Positions 1-13,389 of a DNA stretch of 64,000 nt are shown one piece after another. Location: the NCBI GenBank assembly GCA_003105015.1, contig PQAF01000032.1, positions 1-64,000 of the forward strand, read 5' to 3'. The position numbers and the translations under genes are program-made. The notes below the pieces were generated by a model. That model was not told the DNA's origin. It did not search any database and was given only the letters and a program-made list of their open reading frames with translations. Source of the DNA: Rhodocyclales bacterium (GTDB lineage: Bacteria; Pseudomonadota; Gammaproteobacteria; Burkholderiales; Rhodocyclaceae). The first letter of the stretch is position 1. Every line of letters starts with the position of its first letter.

Positions 1-1113
1 AAGACCAAGCCGACGCAGCACTCGGTCAAGGAGCTGCGCGAGATCGGCATCCAGCCCGACGTGCTGCTGTGCCGTGCCGACCGCCCGGTGCCGGACGACG
101 AGCGGCGCAAGATCGCCCTGTTCACCAACGTGGCGCACGAGGCAGTGATCTCGGTGGTGGACTCCGACAGCATCTACAAGATCCCGGCCATGCTGCACGA
201 CCAGATGCTGGACGAGATCGTCTGCCACAAGCTGAACATCCTGGCGCGGGCCGCCGATCTCTCGGTGTGGAACAAGCTGATCGACGCGCTGGAGCACCCC
301 GAGCGCAGCGTGAACATCGCCTTCGTCGGCAAGTACGTCGACCTCACCGAATCCTACAAGTCGCTTTCGGAGGCGCTGATCCACGCCGGCATCCACACGC
401 GCAGCAAGATCGCCATCCACTACCTCGACTCGGAGGCCATCGAGCGCGACGGAACGGATGCGCTGGCCGGCATGGACGCCATCCTCGTGCCGGGCGGCTT
501 CGGCAAGCGCGGCGTCGAGGGCAAGATCGCCGCCATCCGCTACGCCCGCGAGAACAAGGTGCCGTACCTGGGCATCTGCCTCGGCATGCAGCTCGCCGTC
601 ATCGAGTTCGCCCGCGACGTCGCCGGCATGGAGGGTGCGCACAGCACCGAATTCGATCCCGACACGCCGCACCCGGTCATCGCCCTCATCACGGAGTGGC
701 TGGACCGCGAGGGCCGGGTGGAGAAGCGCGACGCCGACGCCGACCTCGGCGGCACCATGCGCCTGGGCGGGCAGACTTGTGCGCTGGCGGCCGATTCTCT
801 GGCACGCAAGGTGTACGGCGCGGACACCATCGTCGAGCGGCACCGCCACCGCTACGAGGTGAACAACATCTACCTGAACCGGCTGCAGCAGGCCGGCCTC
901 AAGGTGAGCGGCAAGTCCGAGGACGGCCGCCTGTGCGAGATGGTCGAGTTGCCCGACCACCCGTGGTTCATCGGCTGCCAGTTCCATCCCGAATTCACGT
1001 CCTCGCCGCGCGCCGGGCACCCGCTGTTCACCGCCTTCGTGCGCGCCGCCCTGGCCCACCAGGAAAGCGGCAAGGGCGCGCCGGTGACGCCGATCCGGCA
1101 GGCCGCATCGTGA
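1..1113 (+). CDS. pyrG: CTP synthase, 3' part (5' end outside window)
   Basis: The reading frame is open from base 1, so the gene is cut by the window edge and about 370 C-terminal residues remain. The first residues ([13 protein letters not shown]) are typical of the end of the synthetase domain. The class I glutamine amidotransferase domain follows, with the nucleophile Cys in GICLGMQ and the His-Glu pair in FHPEFTSSP. The enzyme makes CTP from UTP and glutamine-derived ammonia in the cytoplasm. Its TGA overlaps the GTG start of kdsA, as in many betaproteobacteria with a pyrG-kdsA-eno cluster. Confidence 0.97.
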   Translation, partial: KTKPTQHSVKELREIGIQPDVLLCRADRPVPDDERRKIALFTNVAHEAVISVVDSDSIYKIPAMLHDQMLDEIVCHKLNILARAADLSVWNKLIDALEHPERSVNIAFVGKYVDLTESYKSLSEALIHAGIHTRSKIAIHYLDSEAIERDGTDALAGMDAILVPGGFGKRGVEGKIAAIRYARENKVPYLGICLGMQLAVIEFARDVAGMEGAHSTEFDPDTPHPVIALITEWLDREGRVEKRDADADLGGTMRLGGQTCALAADSLARKVYGADTIVERHRHRYEVNNIYLNRLQQAGLKVSGKSEDGRLCEMVELPDHPWFIGCQFHPEFTSSPRAGHPLFTAFVRAALAHQESGKGAPVTPIRQAAS

Positions 1114-1946
1114 AGCTCTGTGGATTCGAGGCCGGCCTCCAGCACCCGCTGTTCCTGATCGCCGGACCCTGCGTCATCGAGTCGCGCGAGCTGGCCATCG
1201 AGGTCGCCGGCCGGTTGAAGGAGATTTGCGCCGCGTTGGGCATGCCCTTCATCTTCAAGTCCTCCTATGACAAGGCCAACCGCAGCTCGGGCAAGTCCTA
1301 CCGCGGGCTGGGCATGGAGAAGGGCCTGGAGATTCTCGCCGACGTCAAGAAGATCGTCGGCGTACCGGTGCTGACCGATGTGCACGACCAGTCGGAGATT
1401 GCCGCGGTGGCGGCCGTCGCCGATGTGCTGCAGACGCCGGCCTTCCTTTGCCGCCAGACCGATTTCATCCAGGCCATCGCCGCCTCGGGCAAGCCGGCCA
1501 ACATCAAGAAGGGCCAGTTCCTCGCGCCGCACGACATGAAGCACGTCGTCGCCAAGGCCAAGGAGGCCAACGCGGGTGCCGATACCATCATGGTGTGCGA
1601 GCGCGGCGCCTCCTTCGGTTACAACAACCTCGTGTCCGACATGCGCAGCCTCGCCATCCTGCGCGAGACCGGCTGCCCGGTGGTCTACGACGCCACCCAC
1701 TCTGTGCAACTGCCGGGCGGGCAGGGCGCCTCCTCAGGCGGCCAGCGCGAGTTCGTGCCGGTGCTGGCGCGCGCGGCGGTCGCCGTCGGCGTCGCCGGTT
1801 TGTTCATGGAAACCCATCCGAATCCCGAGAAGGCGCTGTCCGACGGCCCGAATTCCTGGCCGCTGGCGAAGATGAATGATCTGCTGTCGACCCTGCGCGA
1901 CATCGACGCGCTGGTGAAGCAGCGCGGCTTCATGGAGGCAGCATGA
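1110..1946 (+). CDS. kdsA: 3-deoxy-8-phosphooctulonate synthase (KDO-8-P synthase)
   Basis: A 278-residue protein that condenses phosphoenolpyruvate with arabinose-5-phosphate to KDO-8-phosphate for lipopolysaccharide core synthesis. Family motifs are visible: [10 protein letters not shown] near the N-terminus, [12 protein letters not shown], the substrate-binding [11 protein letters not shown] and [11 protein letters not shown]. The start chosen is GTG, overlapping the pyrG stop (GTGA), because the conserved sequence begins almost at once after it. Its own stop overlaps the start of the next gene. This shows a Gram-negative host with LPS. Confidence 0.96.
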   Translation: MKLCGFEAGLQHPLFLIAGPCVIESRELAIEVAGRLKEICAALGMPFIFKSSYDKANRSSGKSYRGLGMEKGLEILADVKKIVGVPVLTDVHDQSEIAAVAAVADVLQTPAFLCRQTDFIQAIAASGKPANIKKGQFLAPHDMKHVVAKAKEANAGADTIMVCERGASFGYNNLVSDMRSLAILRETGCPVVYDATHSVQLPGGQGASSGGQREFVPVLARAAVAVGVAGLFMETHPNPEKALSDGPNSWPLAKMNDLLSTLRDIDALVKQRGFMEAA

Positions 1947-2233
1947 CCAAGGCGTATGTAATTGCCCAGGCCAGCGTGACCAACCCGGAACAATACGAGG
2001 GCTACAAGGCGCTGGCCGGCGCCGCCGTGGCGAAATACGGCGGCAAGTACATCGTGCGCGGCGGCGCCACGCACCTGCTCGAGGGCGACTGGGCGCCGCC
2101 GCGCCTGGTGATCCTCGAGTTCGATTCGGTCGAGCAGGCGAAGCGCTTCTACGATTCGCCGGAATACCGCGCCGCACGCGAGCAGCGCCAGGGCGCGGCG
2201 CAGATGAACATGCTTGTTGTCGAAGGACTATAG
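1943..2233 (+). CDS. DUF1330 family protein
   Basis: A 96-residue protein of the DUF1330 family (ferredoxin-like dimeric alpha/beta barrel fold). The typical pattern is present: an N-terminal [18 protein letters not shown] segment, a central GGKYIVRGG, and [21 protein letters not shown] near the end. The biochemical role of the family is not established. Its ATG overlaps the kdsA stop (ATGA) and eno starts 20 bases downstream, so it is probably co-transcribed with both. Confidence 0.85.
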   Translation: MTKAYVIAQASVTNPEQYEGYKALAGAAVAKYGGKYIVRGGATHLLEGDWAPPRLVILEFDSVEQAKRFYDSPEYRAAREQRQGAAQMNMLVVEGL

Positions 2234-2241
2234 ATTTTTAG

Positions 2242-3540
<1,299 letters not shown>

Positions 3541-3551
3541 TCGCAACGTAA

Positions 3552-3830
3552 ATGCGCTGGCCCACGCTGGTGCTGGTCGCCCTCATCCTCCTGCTGCAGT
3601 ATCCGCTGTGGCTGGGCAAGGGCGGCTGGCTCAGGGTGTGGGAGGTCGATCGACAGCTCGCCGCACAGCGCGAGACCAACCAGAATCTGGAAACCCGCAA
3701 CGCCGGCCTCGATGCCGAGGTGCGCGACCTGAAGAGCGGCTACGAGGCCATCGAGGAGCGCGCCCGCTACGAGCTGGGCTACATCAAGCCGGACGAGGTC
3801 TTCGTCCAGGTGCCGCAGAAGAATCCCTGA
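3552..3830 (+). CDS. ftsB: Cell division protein FtsB
   Basis: A 92-residue bitopic membrane protein. A single N-terminal hydrophobic helix (about residues 5-20, [17 protein letters not shown]) is followed by a coiled-coil segment (about 30-65) and the conserved [17 protein letters not shown] ending. FtsB joins FtsL and FtsQ in the divisome. Location 11 bases after eno is the usual arrangement in gamma- and betaproteobacteria. Confidence 0.93.
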   Translation: MRWPTLVLVALILLLQYPLWLGKGGWLRVWEVDRQLAAQRETNQNLETRNAGLDAEVRDLKSGYEAIEERARYELGYIKPDEVFVQVPQKNP

Positions 3831-3867
3831 AACCGCTTGTTCCGGCGCGGCGGCGCATCCGGGGAGC

Positions 3868-4548
3868 TTATGGTGTTCTCCCGGCGGCGTATTGCATGCC
3901 GCCCTTGCCGTCGGGGGTGAAGGTGACCGGGATGTCCACGTCGTGGCCGCAGCCGCGGAAGGTCCAGGTTTCCTCCCAGCGGCCGGTCTTGTCGACCTCG
4001 TGCGGCGCGTGGGTGAGTCTGGTGTTGATGAGGTTGGCTTCCTTGCAGCCCTTGCGCTGCTTGGCCAGTCGCGCCAGGGCAACGGGGGCGGCCGACTTCA
4101 GGGCGTCGCCAATCTGCTGCATCGAGGCGTTGGTGGTGCCGGGGAAATGCGGCCTGGCCTCCGGCTTGTCGCCGTTGCGGGCGACGAAAATGGTGTTGTA
4201 GGTCATGCGCTTGCCGCAGCGCTCGAAAATGTAGCGCTGTTGCCAGCCGCCGCTGACCGGATGCGCCTTGCCCTCGGGAAAGTCGATCGGCTTGAGCAGG
4301 AAGATGCTGAGCGGCTGGATGTTGTAGGGGCCCTTGCAGTCCTGCTGCAGGCCGAGCTTCTTGTCCCACTGGCGGCCGATGGCATACATCTCTCCGATCT
4401 GGTCCTTGCCGTTGAGGTAGGCAGTGAGCCGCGAGGGCTGCCAGGCTTCGCTGCCGGAGGCGGGGGGTGTCGCGGGAACCTGGGCGCCGGCCGGCCCGGC
4501 AAGACAGGCTGTCAGGAGAAGATATGCGGTTCGTCTTGCCGGCGTCAT
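3868..4548 (-). CDS. Uncharacterised exported protein
   Basis: A 226-residue protein with an N-terminal signal peptide: MTPARR, then the hydrophobic TAYLLLTACLAGPAGAQ with a probable cleavage site near AGA-Q. The mature part has scattered Cys (QQDCKG, FERCGKRM, RKGCKEAN, FRGCGHDV) that could form disulfides in the periplasm. I do not recognise a characterised family. A frame extension upstream to 4755 lies in the next gene and lacks a signal peptide at its start, so 4548 is preferred. It is the last gene of the leftward gcv cluster. Confidence 0.75.
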   Translation of the reverse strand: MTPARRTAYLLLTACLAGPAGAQVPATPPASGSEAWQPSRLTAYLNGKDQIGEMYAIGRQWDKKLGLQQDCKGPYNIQPLSIFLLKPIDFPEGKAHPVSGGWQQRYIFERCGKRMTYNTIFVARNGDKPEARPHFPGTTNASMQQIGDALKSAAPVALARLAKQRKGCKEANLINTRLTHAPHEVDKTGRWEETWTFRGCGHDVDIPVTFTPDGKGGMQYAAGRTP

Positions 4549-4562
4549 TGCCGGAGTGTGTC

Positions 4563-5090
4563 TTACTCCGTGATTTGCCGCAACTCCTGCTTGTAGCGAC
4601 GGGCGCGTTCGGTGTATTGCACGCAACCCAGGCGAATCATGGCCGCCTCCTGGTCGCTGAGCTGACGCACCACCTTGCCGGGCGAACCCATCACCAGCGA
4701 GCGGTCGGGAATGACCTTGCCTTCCGGGATCAGTGCGCCGGCGCCGATCAGGCATTCCCTGCCGATCACGGCATTGTTGAGGATGACGGCCTGGATGCCG
4801 ATCAGCGAGCCTTCGCCGACGATGCAGCCGTGCAGCATGGCCTGGTGGCCGACCAGCACGCTCGAGCCGAGGGTGAGCTTGATGCCGGCGTCGGTGTGCA
4901 GCACGGCGCCGTCCTGCACGTTGCTGCCCTGGCCGAGGGTGATGAGGTCGTTGTCGCCGCGGATGACCGTGTTGAACCAGACGCTGGCGCCGTCCTCGAT
5001 GACTACCGAGCCGATCACGGCGGCGTTATCCGCCACCCAACAGTCGCCGCGCAGTTCCGGCCGGCGCTCGCCCAAGGCATACAGAGCCAT
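4563..5090 (-). CDS. Gamma-carbonic-anhydrase-like hexapeptide-repeat protein
   Basis: A 175-residue left-handed beta-helix protein of the YrdA/PaaY type. Hexapeptide repeats run from about residue 17 to 130, with the metal-site His in VLHTDAG and in [11 protein letters not shown], and the family feature [11 protein letters not shown]. Carbonic anhydrase or acyl-CoA thioesterase activity is possible, but family members differ. The SD sequence AGGAGG lies immediately after the stop of a small repeat-derived frame (5100-5177), which may couple translation to the upstream gcvR-like gene. Confidence 0.88.
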   Translation of the reverse strand: MALYALGERRPELRGDCWVADNAAVIGSVVIEDGASVWFNTVIRGDNDLITLGQGSNVQDGAVLHTDAGIKLTLGSSVLVGHQAMLHGCIVGEGSLIGIQAVILNNAVIGRECLIGAGALIPEGKVIPDRSLVMGSPGKVVRQLSDQEAAMIRLGCVQYTERARRYKQELRQITE

Positions 5091-5112
5091 GTGGCCTCCT
5101 TAAAAGCGTTTC

Positions 5113-5173
5113 ACCACGGCGAGCACGGCGACACGGCGCAAATGCAAAATTGTTTCGCCGTGCTCGCCGTGGT
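5113..5173. repeat. Intergenic palindromic repeat, family 1 (copy 1)
   Basis: Inverted repeat with an 18-bp perfect stem (ACCACGGCGAGCACGGCG at 5113-5130 against 5156-5173) in the gap between the gcvR-like gene and the gamma-carbonic anhydrase gene. A second copy of the same family lies at 55410-55491. On the minus strand the region is open as a 25-codon frame (5100-5177) whose TAA abuts the next SD. Confidence 0.9.
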
Positions 5174-5185
5174 TCATGTTTGTTG

Positions 5186-5696
5186 TCAGATCGTCTCGTC
5201 GAGGGTGATGTCGACCATCAGGTCGTCGGAGAGCCGCTCCAACTCGGCCTTCAGCACGCGGGCGTCGAGGTCGGCGCCGGCGAAAAGCTCGGCCTGGGCA
5301 TGGAACAGGGTCTCCGCCGACATCGGCGCGCTGGCGGTGTGCGTCTCCAGCTTCTCGACGTTAACGGCATGTTTCGCCAGAACTTGCGAGACTTCGCGGA
5401 CGATGCCGATGCGGTCGTGGCCGACCAGGGCGAGCTTCAGGCGCCGTCCCGCGGGGACTGACTTTTCCGCCGAGGATTCGGCCGTCACCTTGAGGGCGGC
5501 AAGGCTGCCGAGCGCTGCCTGCAGCGCGCCGGCCTGTGCGACGGGCACCGCCACCTTGACGATCCCGGCGAACTTGCCGGAAAGGTGTGACATCGAGGAT
5601 TCCAGCCAGTTTCCCTGATGGGCGGCGATGGCGGCGGAGAGTTCGCCGACCAGTCCGGGCCGGTCGTCGCCGATGACGGTGAGGACGAGGAAGGTT

Positions 5697-5704
<8 letters not shown>
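5186..5704 (-). CDS. gcvR: Tandem ACT-domain protein, glycine cleavage repressor-like (GcvR)
   Basis: A 172-residue protein with two ACT domains: [21 protein letters not shown] at the N-terminus and [22 protein letters not shown] in the second half. This is the layout of E. coli GcvR, which antagonises GcvA. Its start overlaps the 3' end of gcvP by 8 bases, which ties it to glycine metabolism. No gcvA is visible, and here the operon also has a glycine riboswitch, so the regulatory role is inferred. Codons around 5443-5468 contain one copy of the dispersed GACTGACTTTT element. Confidence 0.85.
5443..5468. repeat. Dispersed intragenic element (copy A)
   Basis: GCCGTCCCG followed by CGGGGACTGACTTTTCC, inside the gcvR-like gene. 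Near-identical copies occur at 9213-9237, 38560-38585 and 49988-50011, and weaker ones elsewhere; see findings. In this gene, which is read from the opposite strand, it encodes KSVPAGRR between the two ACT domains. Confidence 0.75.
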
Positions 5705-8549
<2,845 letters not shown>

Positions 8550-8551
8550 GG

Positions 8552-8935
8552 CTATTCTTCGGCGGCGACCTTGGCGTAGGCGGCGGCGTCGAGCAGCTTG
8601 TCGAGGTCGGCGGCGTTGTCCGGCTTCAGCTTGAACAGCCAGGCGGCGTAGGCGTCCTGGTTCACCGACTCGGGGGCATCGGCGGCGGCCTGGTTCACGG
8701 CCACCACCTCGCCGGCGATCGGCGCGTAGATGTCGGAGGCGGCCTTCACCGATTCCACCACGGCGCATTCCTCGCCGGCCTTCACCTTGCGGCCGACTTC
8801 GGGCAGTTCCAGGAAGACGATGTCGCCGAGCGCCTCTTGGGCGTGGTCGGTGATGCCGACGGTGACGAGGCCGTCGTCGGCGAGGCGCGCCCACTCGTGG
8901 GACTTGGCATATTTCAGGTCGGCGGGGATGTTCAT
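8552..8935 (-). CDS. gcvH: Glycine cleavage system H-protein
   Basis: A 127-residue lipoyl carrier. The lipoylated Lys lies in [14 protein letters not shown], and the protein shows the typical KSHEWARL and [30 protein letters not shown] ribosome-binding site precedes the ATG. It shuttles the methylamine intermediate between P-, T- and L-proteins. Confidence 0.97.
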   Translation of the reverse strand: MNIPADLKYAKSHEWARLADDGLVTVGITDHAQEALGDIVFLELPEVGRKVKAGEECAVVESVKAASDIYAPIAGEVVAVNQAAADAPESVNQDAYAAWLFKLKPDNAADLDKLLDAAAYAKVAAEE

Positions 8936-8952
8936 GTTCTTCTCCAATGTAG

Positions 8953-10020
8953 TTAAACCAAGACTTTTCCATTGCGCACGAAGGGCGGTTTGACCACCGT
9001 CGCCTTCAGGCGCTTGTCGCGTATCTCCACTTCCACCGTGTCGCCGACGGCGACGCCCGCGGGTAGCCGCGCCAGGGCGATCGAGCGGCTCATGGTCGGC
9101 GAGAAGGTGCCGCTGGTGATCTCGCCTTCGCCCTGCGCCGTGAAGACCTTTTGGTGGGCGCGCAGCACGCCGCGGCCTTCGAGCAGCAGGCCGAGGGTCT
9201 GCTTGTCGGGACGCCGTCCCGCCAGGACTGACTTTCCGATGAAGTCGCGCGGCGCGGCGAGGTCGACCGTCCACGCCAGCCCTGCCTCGAGCGGCGAGAC
9301 CTGCTCGTCCATGTCCTGGCCGTAGAGCGCCATGCCGGCTTCCAGGCGCAGGGTGTCGCGCGCGCCGAGGCCGGCGGGCTTGACGCCTGCAGCGAGCAGG
9401 GCGTCCCAGGTCGCCTCGGCGCGTTCGGCGGGGATCATCAGCTCGAAGCCGTCCTCGCCGGTATAGCCGGTGCGGGCGATCAGCGCGTCGCCGAACCAGG
9501 CGGCATGGAAGGGCTTCAGTGCGCTGCTGGCGGCCTCCGCGCCGGGCAGGGCGGCCCAAGTCTTGGCGCGGGCGTTCGGCCCCTGCACGGCGATCATGGC
9601 GAGGTCGCGGCGCGGCTTTACCGCTACGTCGCCGGCGTGCTGCACGATCCAGGCGAGGTCCTTGTCGGCGGTGCCGGCGTTGACCACGACCCGGTAGAAA
9701 TCCGGCCGGAAGAAGTAGACGATGAGGTCGTCGATGACGCCGCCCTGCGGGTTGAGCATGCAGGAGTAGAGCGCGCGGCCCGGCACGGTCAGCTTGTCGA
9801 CGTTGTTGGCGATGAGCTTGTGCAGCAGGTCGTGGGCGCCGGCGCCTTCGAGGTCGAGGGCGAGCATGTGCGAGACGTCGAACATGCCGGCGTCGCGGCG
9901 CACGAGGTGGTGTTCCTCGACCTGGGAGCCGTAATGCAGCGGCATGTCCCAGCCGGCGAAGTCGACCAGCTTGCCGCCGAGGCGGAGGTGGGTGGCGTAA
10001 AGCGGAGTTTGTTTGGCCAT
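8953..10020 (-). CDS. gcvT: Aminomethyltransferase, T-protein
   Basis: A 355-residue tetrahydrofolate-dependent aminomethyltransferase. Family features are [17 protein letters not shown] near the N-terminus, [19 protein letters not shown], and [14 protein letters not shown]. It is the first gene of the operon and starts about 40 bases after the terminator of the glycine riboswitch. A copy of the dispersed element (9213-9237) lies within it and encodes [10 protein letters not shown]. Confidence 0.97.
   Translation of the reverse strand: MAKQTPLYATHLRLGGKLVDFAGWDMPLHYGSQVEEHHLVRRDAGMFDVSHMLALDLEGAGAHDLLHKLIANNVDKLTVPGRALYSCMLNPQGGVIDDLIVYFFRPDFYRVVVNAGTADKDLAWIVQHAGDVAVKPRRDLAMIAVQGPNARAKTWAALPGAEAASSALKPFHAAWFGDALIARTGYTGEDGFELMIPAERAEATWDALLAAGVKPAGLGARDTLRLEAGMALYGQDMDEQVSPLEAGLAWTVDLAAPRDFIGKSVLAGRRPDKQTLGLLLEGRGVLRAHQKVFTAQGEGEITSGTFSPTMSRSIALARLPAGVAVGDTVEVEIRDKRLKATVVKPPFVRNGKVLV
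9213..9237. repeat. Dispersed intragenic element (copy B)
   Basis: GCCGTCCCGCC followed by AGGACTGACTTTCC inside gcvT. The element has the same orientation relative to the gene as copy A, but the two genes are unrelated. Confidence 0.72.
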
Positions 10021-10062
10021 GTCAGGTACTTGGGTTGCGTTATTCGAGTTCTTTCGCGCAAT

Positions 10063-10093
10063 AAAAAAGGGGCGAAGCGTTTCGCTTCACCCC
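10063..10093 (-). terminator. Intrinsic terminator of the glycine riboswitch
   Basis: On the minus strand a stem of 11 pairs (GGGGTGAAGCG with CGCTTCGCCCC, one mismatch) is followed by a run of six T. It sits between the second glycine aptamer and gcvT, so it can act as the expression platform: glycine binding would prevent termination (inference from the family). Confidence 0.85.
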
Positions 10094-10273
10094 TCTGTCC
10101 CTTGTACCTGAGAGATTGCTGTCTGATAGACAGCGTGCCCCTTCGGTGGATGGGTGCGTTGTCGCCCCATCGCTCTCCAGAGTGTTCGTGCTCTCGCGCA
10201 GCCCTTTTGCCTGAGCGGTTCCGGGTGTTGCGCCTTCGGCGGCGACGATGTCGCTCTCTCCCGCGCGAGCGGA
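10092..10273 (-). promoter_or_regulatory. Tandem glycine riboswitch upstream of gcvT
   Basis: Read leftward, two similar aptamers follow each other. Each contains GGAGAGCGA, a central CCGAAGG and a closing CTCAGGYAMAAGG segment (around 10200 and around 10105). This is the tandem glycine aptamer, which usually acts as an ON switch for glycine cleavage genes. A terminator and the gcvT start follow directly. Confidence 0.93.
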
Positions 10274-10335
10274 GCGACTATAGCCTGCGCACATGGCTGA
10301 ATCAAGGAGAAATCATCGGTTATGATTCGCGTCTC

Positions 10336-11199
10336 ATGAAATCAAGCACTTCCGAATTCCTGACGATCCGCGGCCTGAAAAGCCACGTGCGCCTGTGGGG
10401 GCCGGCCGATGCGCCGAAGCTGTTCCTCCTGCACGGCTGGATGGATTGCTCGGCCTCGTTCCAGTTCCTCGTCGACGCGCTGCAACGCGAGTGGCGCGTC
10501 ATCGCGCCCGACTGGCGCGGCTTCGGCCTGTCCGAATGGCTGAACGAGCCCTACTGGTTTCCCGACTACCTCGCCGACCTCGAGCGCCTGCTCGACCACT
10601 ACTCGCCGGACGAGCCGGTGCGCCTGGTCGGCCACAGCATGGGCGGCAACGTCGTCGGCCTGTATGCCGGCGTGCGCCCGGCGCGCGTGGCGAGGCTGGT
10701 GATCCTGGAAGGCTTCGGCCTGCATCCGACCGAGCCGGCGCAGGCGCCGGGCCGCTACGCGAAATGGCTCGACCAGGACAAGGCCGGCGCGACCCTGCGC
10801 GACTATGCCGATCTCGGCGAGTTTGCCGCACGGCTGCTGCGCGACAACCCGCGCCTGTCGCAGGCGCAGGCGGATTTCCTGGCGGCCAATTTCTCGCAGC
10901 AGCGGCCGGGCGGCCGTTTCGGCTACGCCGCCGATCCCTGGCACCGCGTGACCAACCCGGTGCTCTACCGCTTCGAGGAAGCCAAGGCCTGCTGGCGCGC
11001 CGTGGCGGCGCCGGTGCTCTGGGTGGTGGCACGCGACTCCGGCCTCTACAAGGAGTTTGCCGGCCGGACGGAGGATTACGCAGCGCGCCTGGCCAGCTTC
11101 CGCGACCTGCGCGAAGCGGTGCTCGACGACAGCGGACACATGCTGCACCACGACCAGCCGCAGCGGCTGGCGATGCTGCTGGAGGATTTCCTCGGGTAA
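10336..11199 (+). CDS. Alpha/beta-fold hydrolase
   Basis: A 287-residue hydrolase with the oxyanion-side LFLLHGWMDCSASF, the nucleophile elbow GHSMGGNVVG, and a C-terminal catalytic His in DDSGHMLHHDQP. The substrate is unknown. It diverges from the gcv riboswitch region and is followed 9 bases later by the PHP gene. Start ATG at 10336, because the longer frame reaches back into the riboswitch. Confidence 0.9.
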   Translation: MKSSTSEFLTIRGLKSHVRLWGPADAPKLFLLHGWMDCSASFQFLVDALQREWRVIAPDWRGFGLSEWLNEPYWFPDYLADLERLLDHYSPDEPVRLVGHSMGGNVVGLYAGVRPARVARLVILEGFGLHPTEPAQAPGRYAKWLDQDKAGATLRDYADLGEFAARLLRDNPRLSQAQADFLAANFSQQRPGGRFGYAADPWHRVTNPVLYRFEEAKACWRAVAAPVLWVVARDSGLYKEFAGRTEDYAARLASFRDLREAVLDDSGHMLHHDQPQRLAMLLEDFLG

Positions 11200-11208
11200 G
11201 ATCGGAAC

Positions 11209-12042
11209 ATGAAAGCCGACCTGCATTGCCATTCCAACGTCTCCGACGGCCTGCTGTCGCCGGCCGAGGTGGCGCATCGCGCTGCCGACCGGGGCGTCGA
11301 GCTGCTGGCGCTGACCGACCATGACGACATAGCCGGGTTGCGCGAGGCGCGCGCCGCTGCCGAAGCGCGCGGGCTGCGCTTCCTCGATGGCAGCGAGGTC
11401 TCGGTGTCCTGGCGCGACGATGCCAGCTTCCATGTTGTCGGACTGGGCATCGATCCCGCGAACGGCGAGTTGTTCGCGGGCCTGAAATCGATCCGCGACG
11501 GCCGCGACGGACGTGCCCACCGCATCGCCGCCGAACTGGAGAAGATCGGCATCCACGGTGCCTATGAGGGCGCGGCGCGCTATGCCGAGAAGGCCTCGAT
11601 CATCAGCCGCGCCCATTTCGCCCGCTTCCTCGTCGAGCGGAAGATCTCGCCCGACGTGAAGAGCGTGTTCGACCATTACCTCGCGAAGGGCAAACCCGGC
11701 TACGTGCCGCACGAGTGGGCGTCGGTGGAGGATGCGCTGCGCTGGATCGGCAACGCCGGCGGCGTGGCGGTGCTGGCGCATCCGCTGCGCTACCGCGTCA
11801 GCCGCGACGAACTGCGCGTCTTCCTTGGCGAGTTCAAGGAGTGCGGCGGCCAGGGCATCGAGGTGGCCTGCGGCGCGCATTCCGCCGAGGAAGTGCACGA
11901 GTGCGCCCGCCTGGCGCGCCACTTCGGCCTGAAGGCCTCGGCCGCCTCGGATTTTCACGGCCCGGGCGAGAGCTATGCCGACCTCGGCATGACGCCGCCG
12001 CTGCCGGACGATCTCGTGCCGATCTGGCGCGACTTGATCTGA
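11209..12042 (+). CDS. PHP-domain phosphoesterase (RnmV/TrpH/YciV family)
   Basis: A 277-residue PHP protein with metal ligands in ADLHCHSNVSDG, LALTDHDDIAGL, the later HPLRYR and DFHGPGE. Homologues hydrolyse 3',5'-nucleoside bisphosphates and trim RNA 5' ends. Neighbour of a YciO-like gene, as yciV and yciO are in E. coli. Confidence 0.9.
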   Translation: MKADLHCHSNVSDGLLSPAEVAHRAADRGVELLALTDHDDIAGLREARAAAEARGLRFLDGSEVSVSWRDDASFHVVGLGIDPANGELFAGLKSIRDGRDGRAHRIAAELEKIGIHGAYEGAARYAEKASIISRAHFARFLVERKISPDVKSVFDHYLAKGKPGYVPHEWASVEDALRWIGNAGGVAVLAHPLRYRVSRDELRVFLGEFKECGGQGIEVACGAHSAEEVHECARLARHFGLKASAASDFHGPGESYADLGMTPPLPDDLVPIWRDLI

Positions 12043-12049
12043 TCCATTC

Positions 12050-12676
12050 GTGGCCCAGTTTTTTTCCGTCCACCCCGAGCAGCCGCAGCCGAGGCTGGTA
12101 CGCCAGGCTGCCGAGATCCTGCGTGCCGGCGGCATCGCGGCGTTTCCCACGGATGCAGCGTATTCCCTCGGCTGCCGCATCGGCGACGCCGATGCGGTGG
12201 CGCGCATCCGCGCCATCCGAGAGGTGGACGAACGGCACCATTTCACCCTGATGTGCCGCGACTTGTCGGAGATCGCCATCTACGCGCGGGTGGACAACGC
12301 ACAGTTCCGCCTGCTCAAGGCGACCACGCCGGGCAGCTATACCTTCATCCTGGAAGGCACCAAGGAGCTGCCGCGACGCATCCTTCACCCGAAGCGCAGG
12401 ACCATCGGCCTGCGCATTCCGGCCCATCCGCTGCCGCTGGCGCTGCTCACTGAGCTCGACGAGCCGATGCTGACCTCGACCCTGATGCTGCCCGGCGACG
12501 ACCTGCCGCTGAACGATCCGGAGGATATCCGCGACCGGCTGGAGCGCCGCATCGACCTGGTCATCGAGGCCGGCGCCTGCGGACTGGAAATGACCACGGT
12601 GGTCGACCTCACCGGGCCGGCTCCGGAGTTGGTGAGGGCGGGGCGAGGCCCATTGGCACCGCTCGGGCTGGGCTAG
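12050..12676 (+). CDS. Sua5/YciO-type protein (L-threonylcarbamoyladenylate synthase fold)
   Basis: A 208-residue YrdC-fold protein of the YciO branch. Characteristic are AAEILRAGGIAAFPTDAAYSLGC near residue 20, the KRRTIGLRIPAHP block and the end TTVVDLTGPAPELVRAGRG. It starts with GTG 8 bases after the PHP gene. YrdC itself makes the t6A precursor; the exact role of YciO paralogues is less certain. Confidence 0.87.
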   Translation: MAQFFSVHPEQPQPRLVRQAAEILRAGGIAAFPTDAAYSLGCRIGDADAVARIRAIREVDERHHFTLMCRDLSEIAIYARVDNAQFRLLKATTPGSYTFILEGTKELPRRILHPKRRTIGLRIPAHPLPLALLTELDEPMLTSTLMLPGDDLPLNDPEDIRDRLERRIDLVIEAGACGLEMTTVVDLTGPAPELVRAGRGPLAPLGLG

Positions 12677-12717
12677 GCCGGTCTGGTAAAATTCCCGGCT
12701 TACCCAAACGCCCAAAC

Positions 12718-13377
12718 ATGGACGCCCTGATTCAGACTCTGGCGATCTACGCCATTCCGGTCCTCCTCGCGATTACCCTGCACGAAGCCGCCCATGGCTA
12801 CGTGGCGCGGTATTTCGGCGACCCGACTGCCTATCTGGCGGGGCGCATCAGCCTGAATCCGCTGCGCCATGTCGATCCGGTCGGCACGATCCTGGTCCCC
12901 GGTGCGATCCTGGTGGCGAGCAAGCTGATCGGCGGCAGCGCCATGCTGTTCGGCTGGGCCAAGCCGGTGCCGGTGGACTTTGCGCGGCTGCGCCATCCGA
13001 AGAAAGACATGCTGTGGGTGGCCGCCGCCGGTCCGGGCACCAACCTGCTGATGGCCTTGGCATGGGCTGCGCTGCTCAAGGCGACCGTCACCATGGAACC
13101 GGGATTGTTCAGCGCGTTTCTCGCGGGCAATGCGCGTGCCGGCATCGAAATCAATGCAGTGCTGATGCTGCTCAATCTGCTGCCGATCCCGCCGCTGGAC
13201 GGTGGTCGCATCGCCGTCAGCCTGCTGCCGCACCGCCTGGCCTGGCAATTCACCCGGCTGGAGCCTTATGGCCTGGCGATCCTGCTGGTGCTGCTGTTCA
13301 CCGATATACTCGGCAGGATTCTCGGGCCGTTGCTGGGTCTTTTCTTCCGACTGCTCGATTCGATTTTCATTTTTTAG
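12718..13377 (+). CDS. Site-2-protease family (M50) membrane metalloprotease
   Basis: A 219-residue multi-spanning membrane protein. The zinc motif HEAAHG (about residue 21) lies in the first helix, and NLLPIPPLDGGR supplies the third ligand. It lacks the PDZ domain of RseP and belongs to the short S2P group. The protein ends with a hydrophobic helix. Physiological substrate unknown. Confidence 0.9.
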   Translation: MDALIQTLAIYAIPVLLAITLHEAAHGYVARYFGDPTAYLAGRISLNPLRHVDPVGTILVPGAILVASKLIGGSAMLFGWAKPVPVDFARLRHPKKDMLWVAAAGPGTNLLMALAWAALLKATVTMEPGLFSAFLAGNARAGIEINAVLMLLNLLPIPPLDGGRIAVSLLPHRLAWQFTRLEPYGLAILLVLLFTDILGRILGPLLGLFFRLLDSIFIF

Positions 13378-13389
13378 CCAATACGCACA

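Noticed and set aside
8550..8972. N-terminal extension of gcvP
   Set aside because: The in-frame sequence lies within gcvH in another frame, is Arg-rich and has no similarity to P-proteins; the ATGATG at 8544-8549 fits the family length.
10087..10305. Small leftward reading frames across 10040-10305
   Set aside because: They coincide with the glycine riboswitch and its terminator and have no ribosome-binding site of note.
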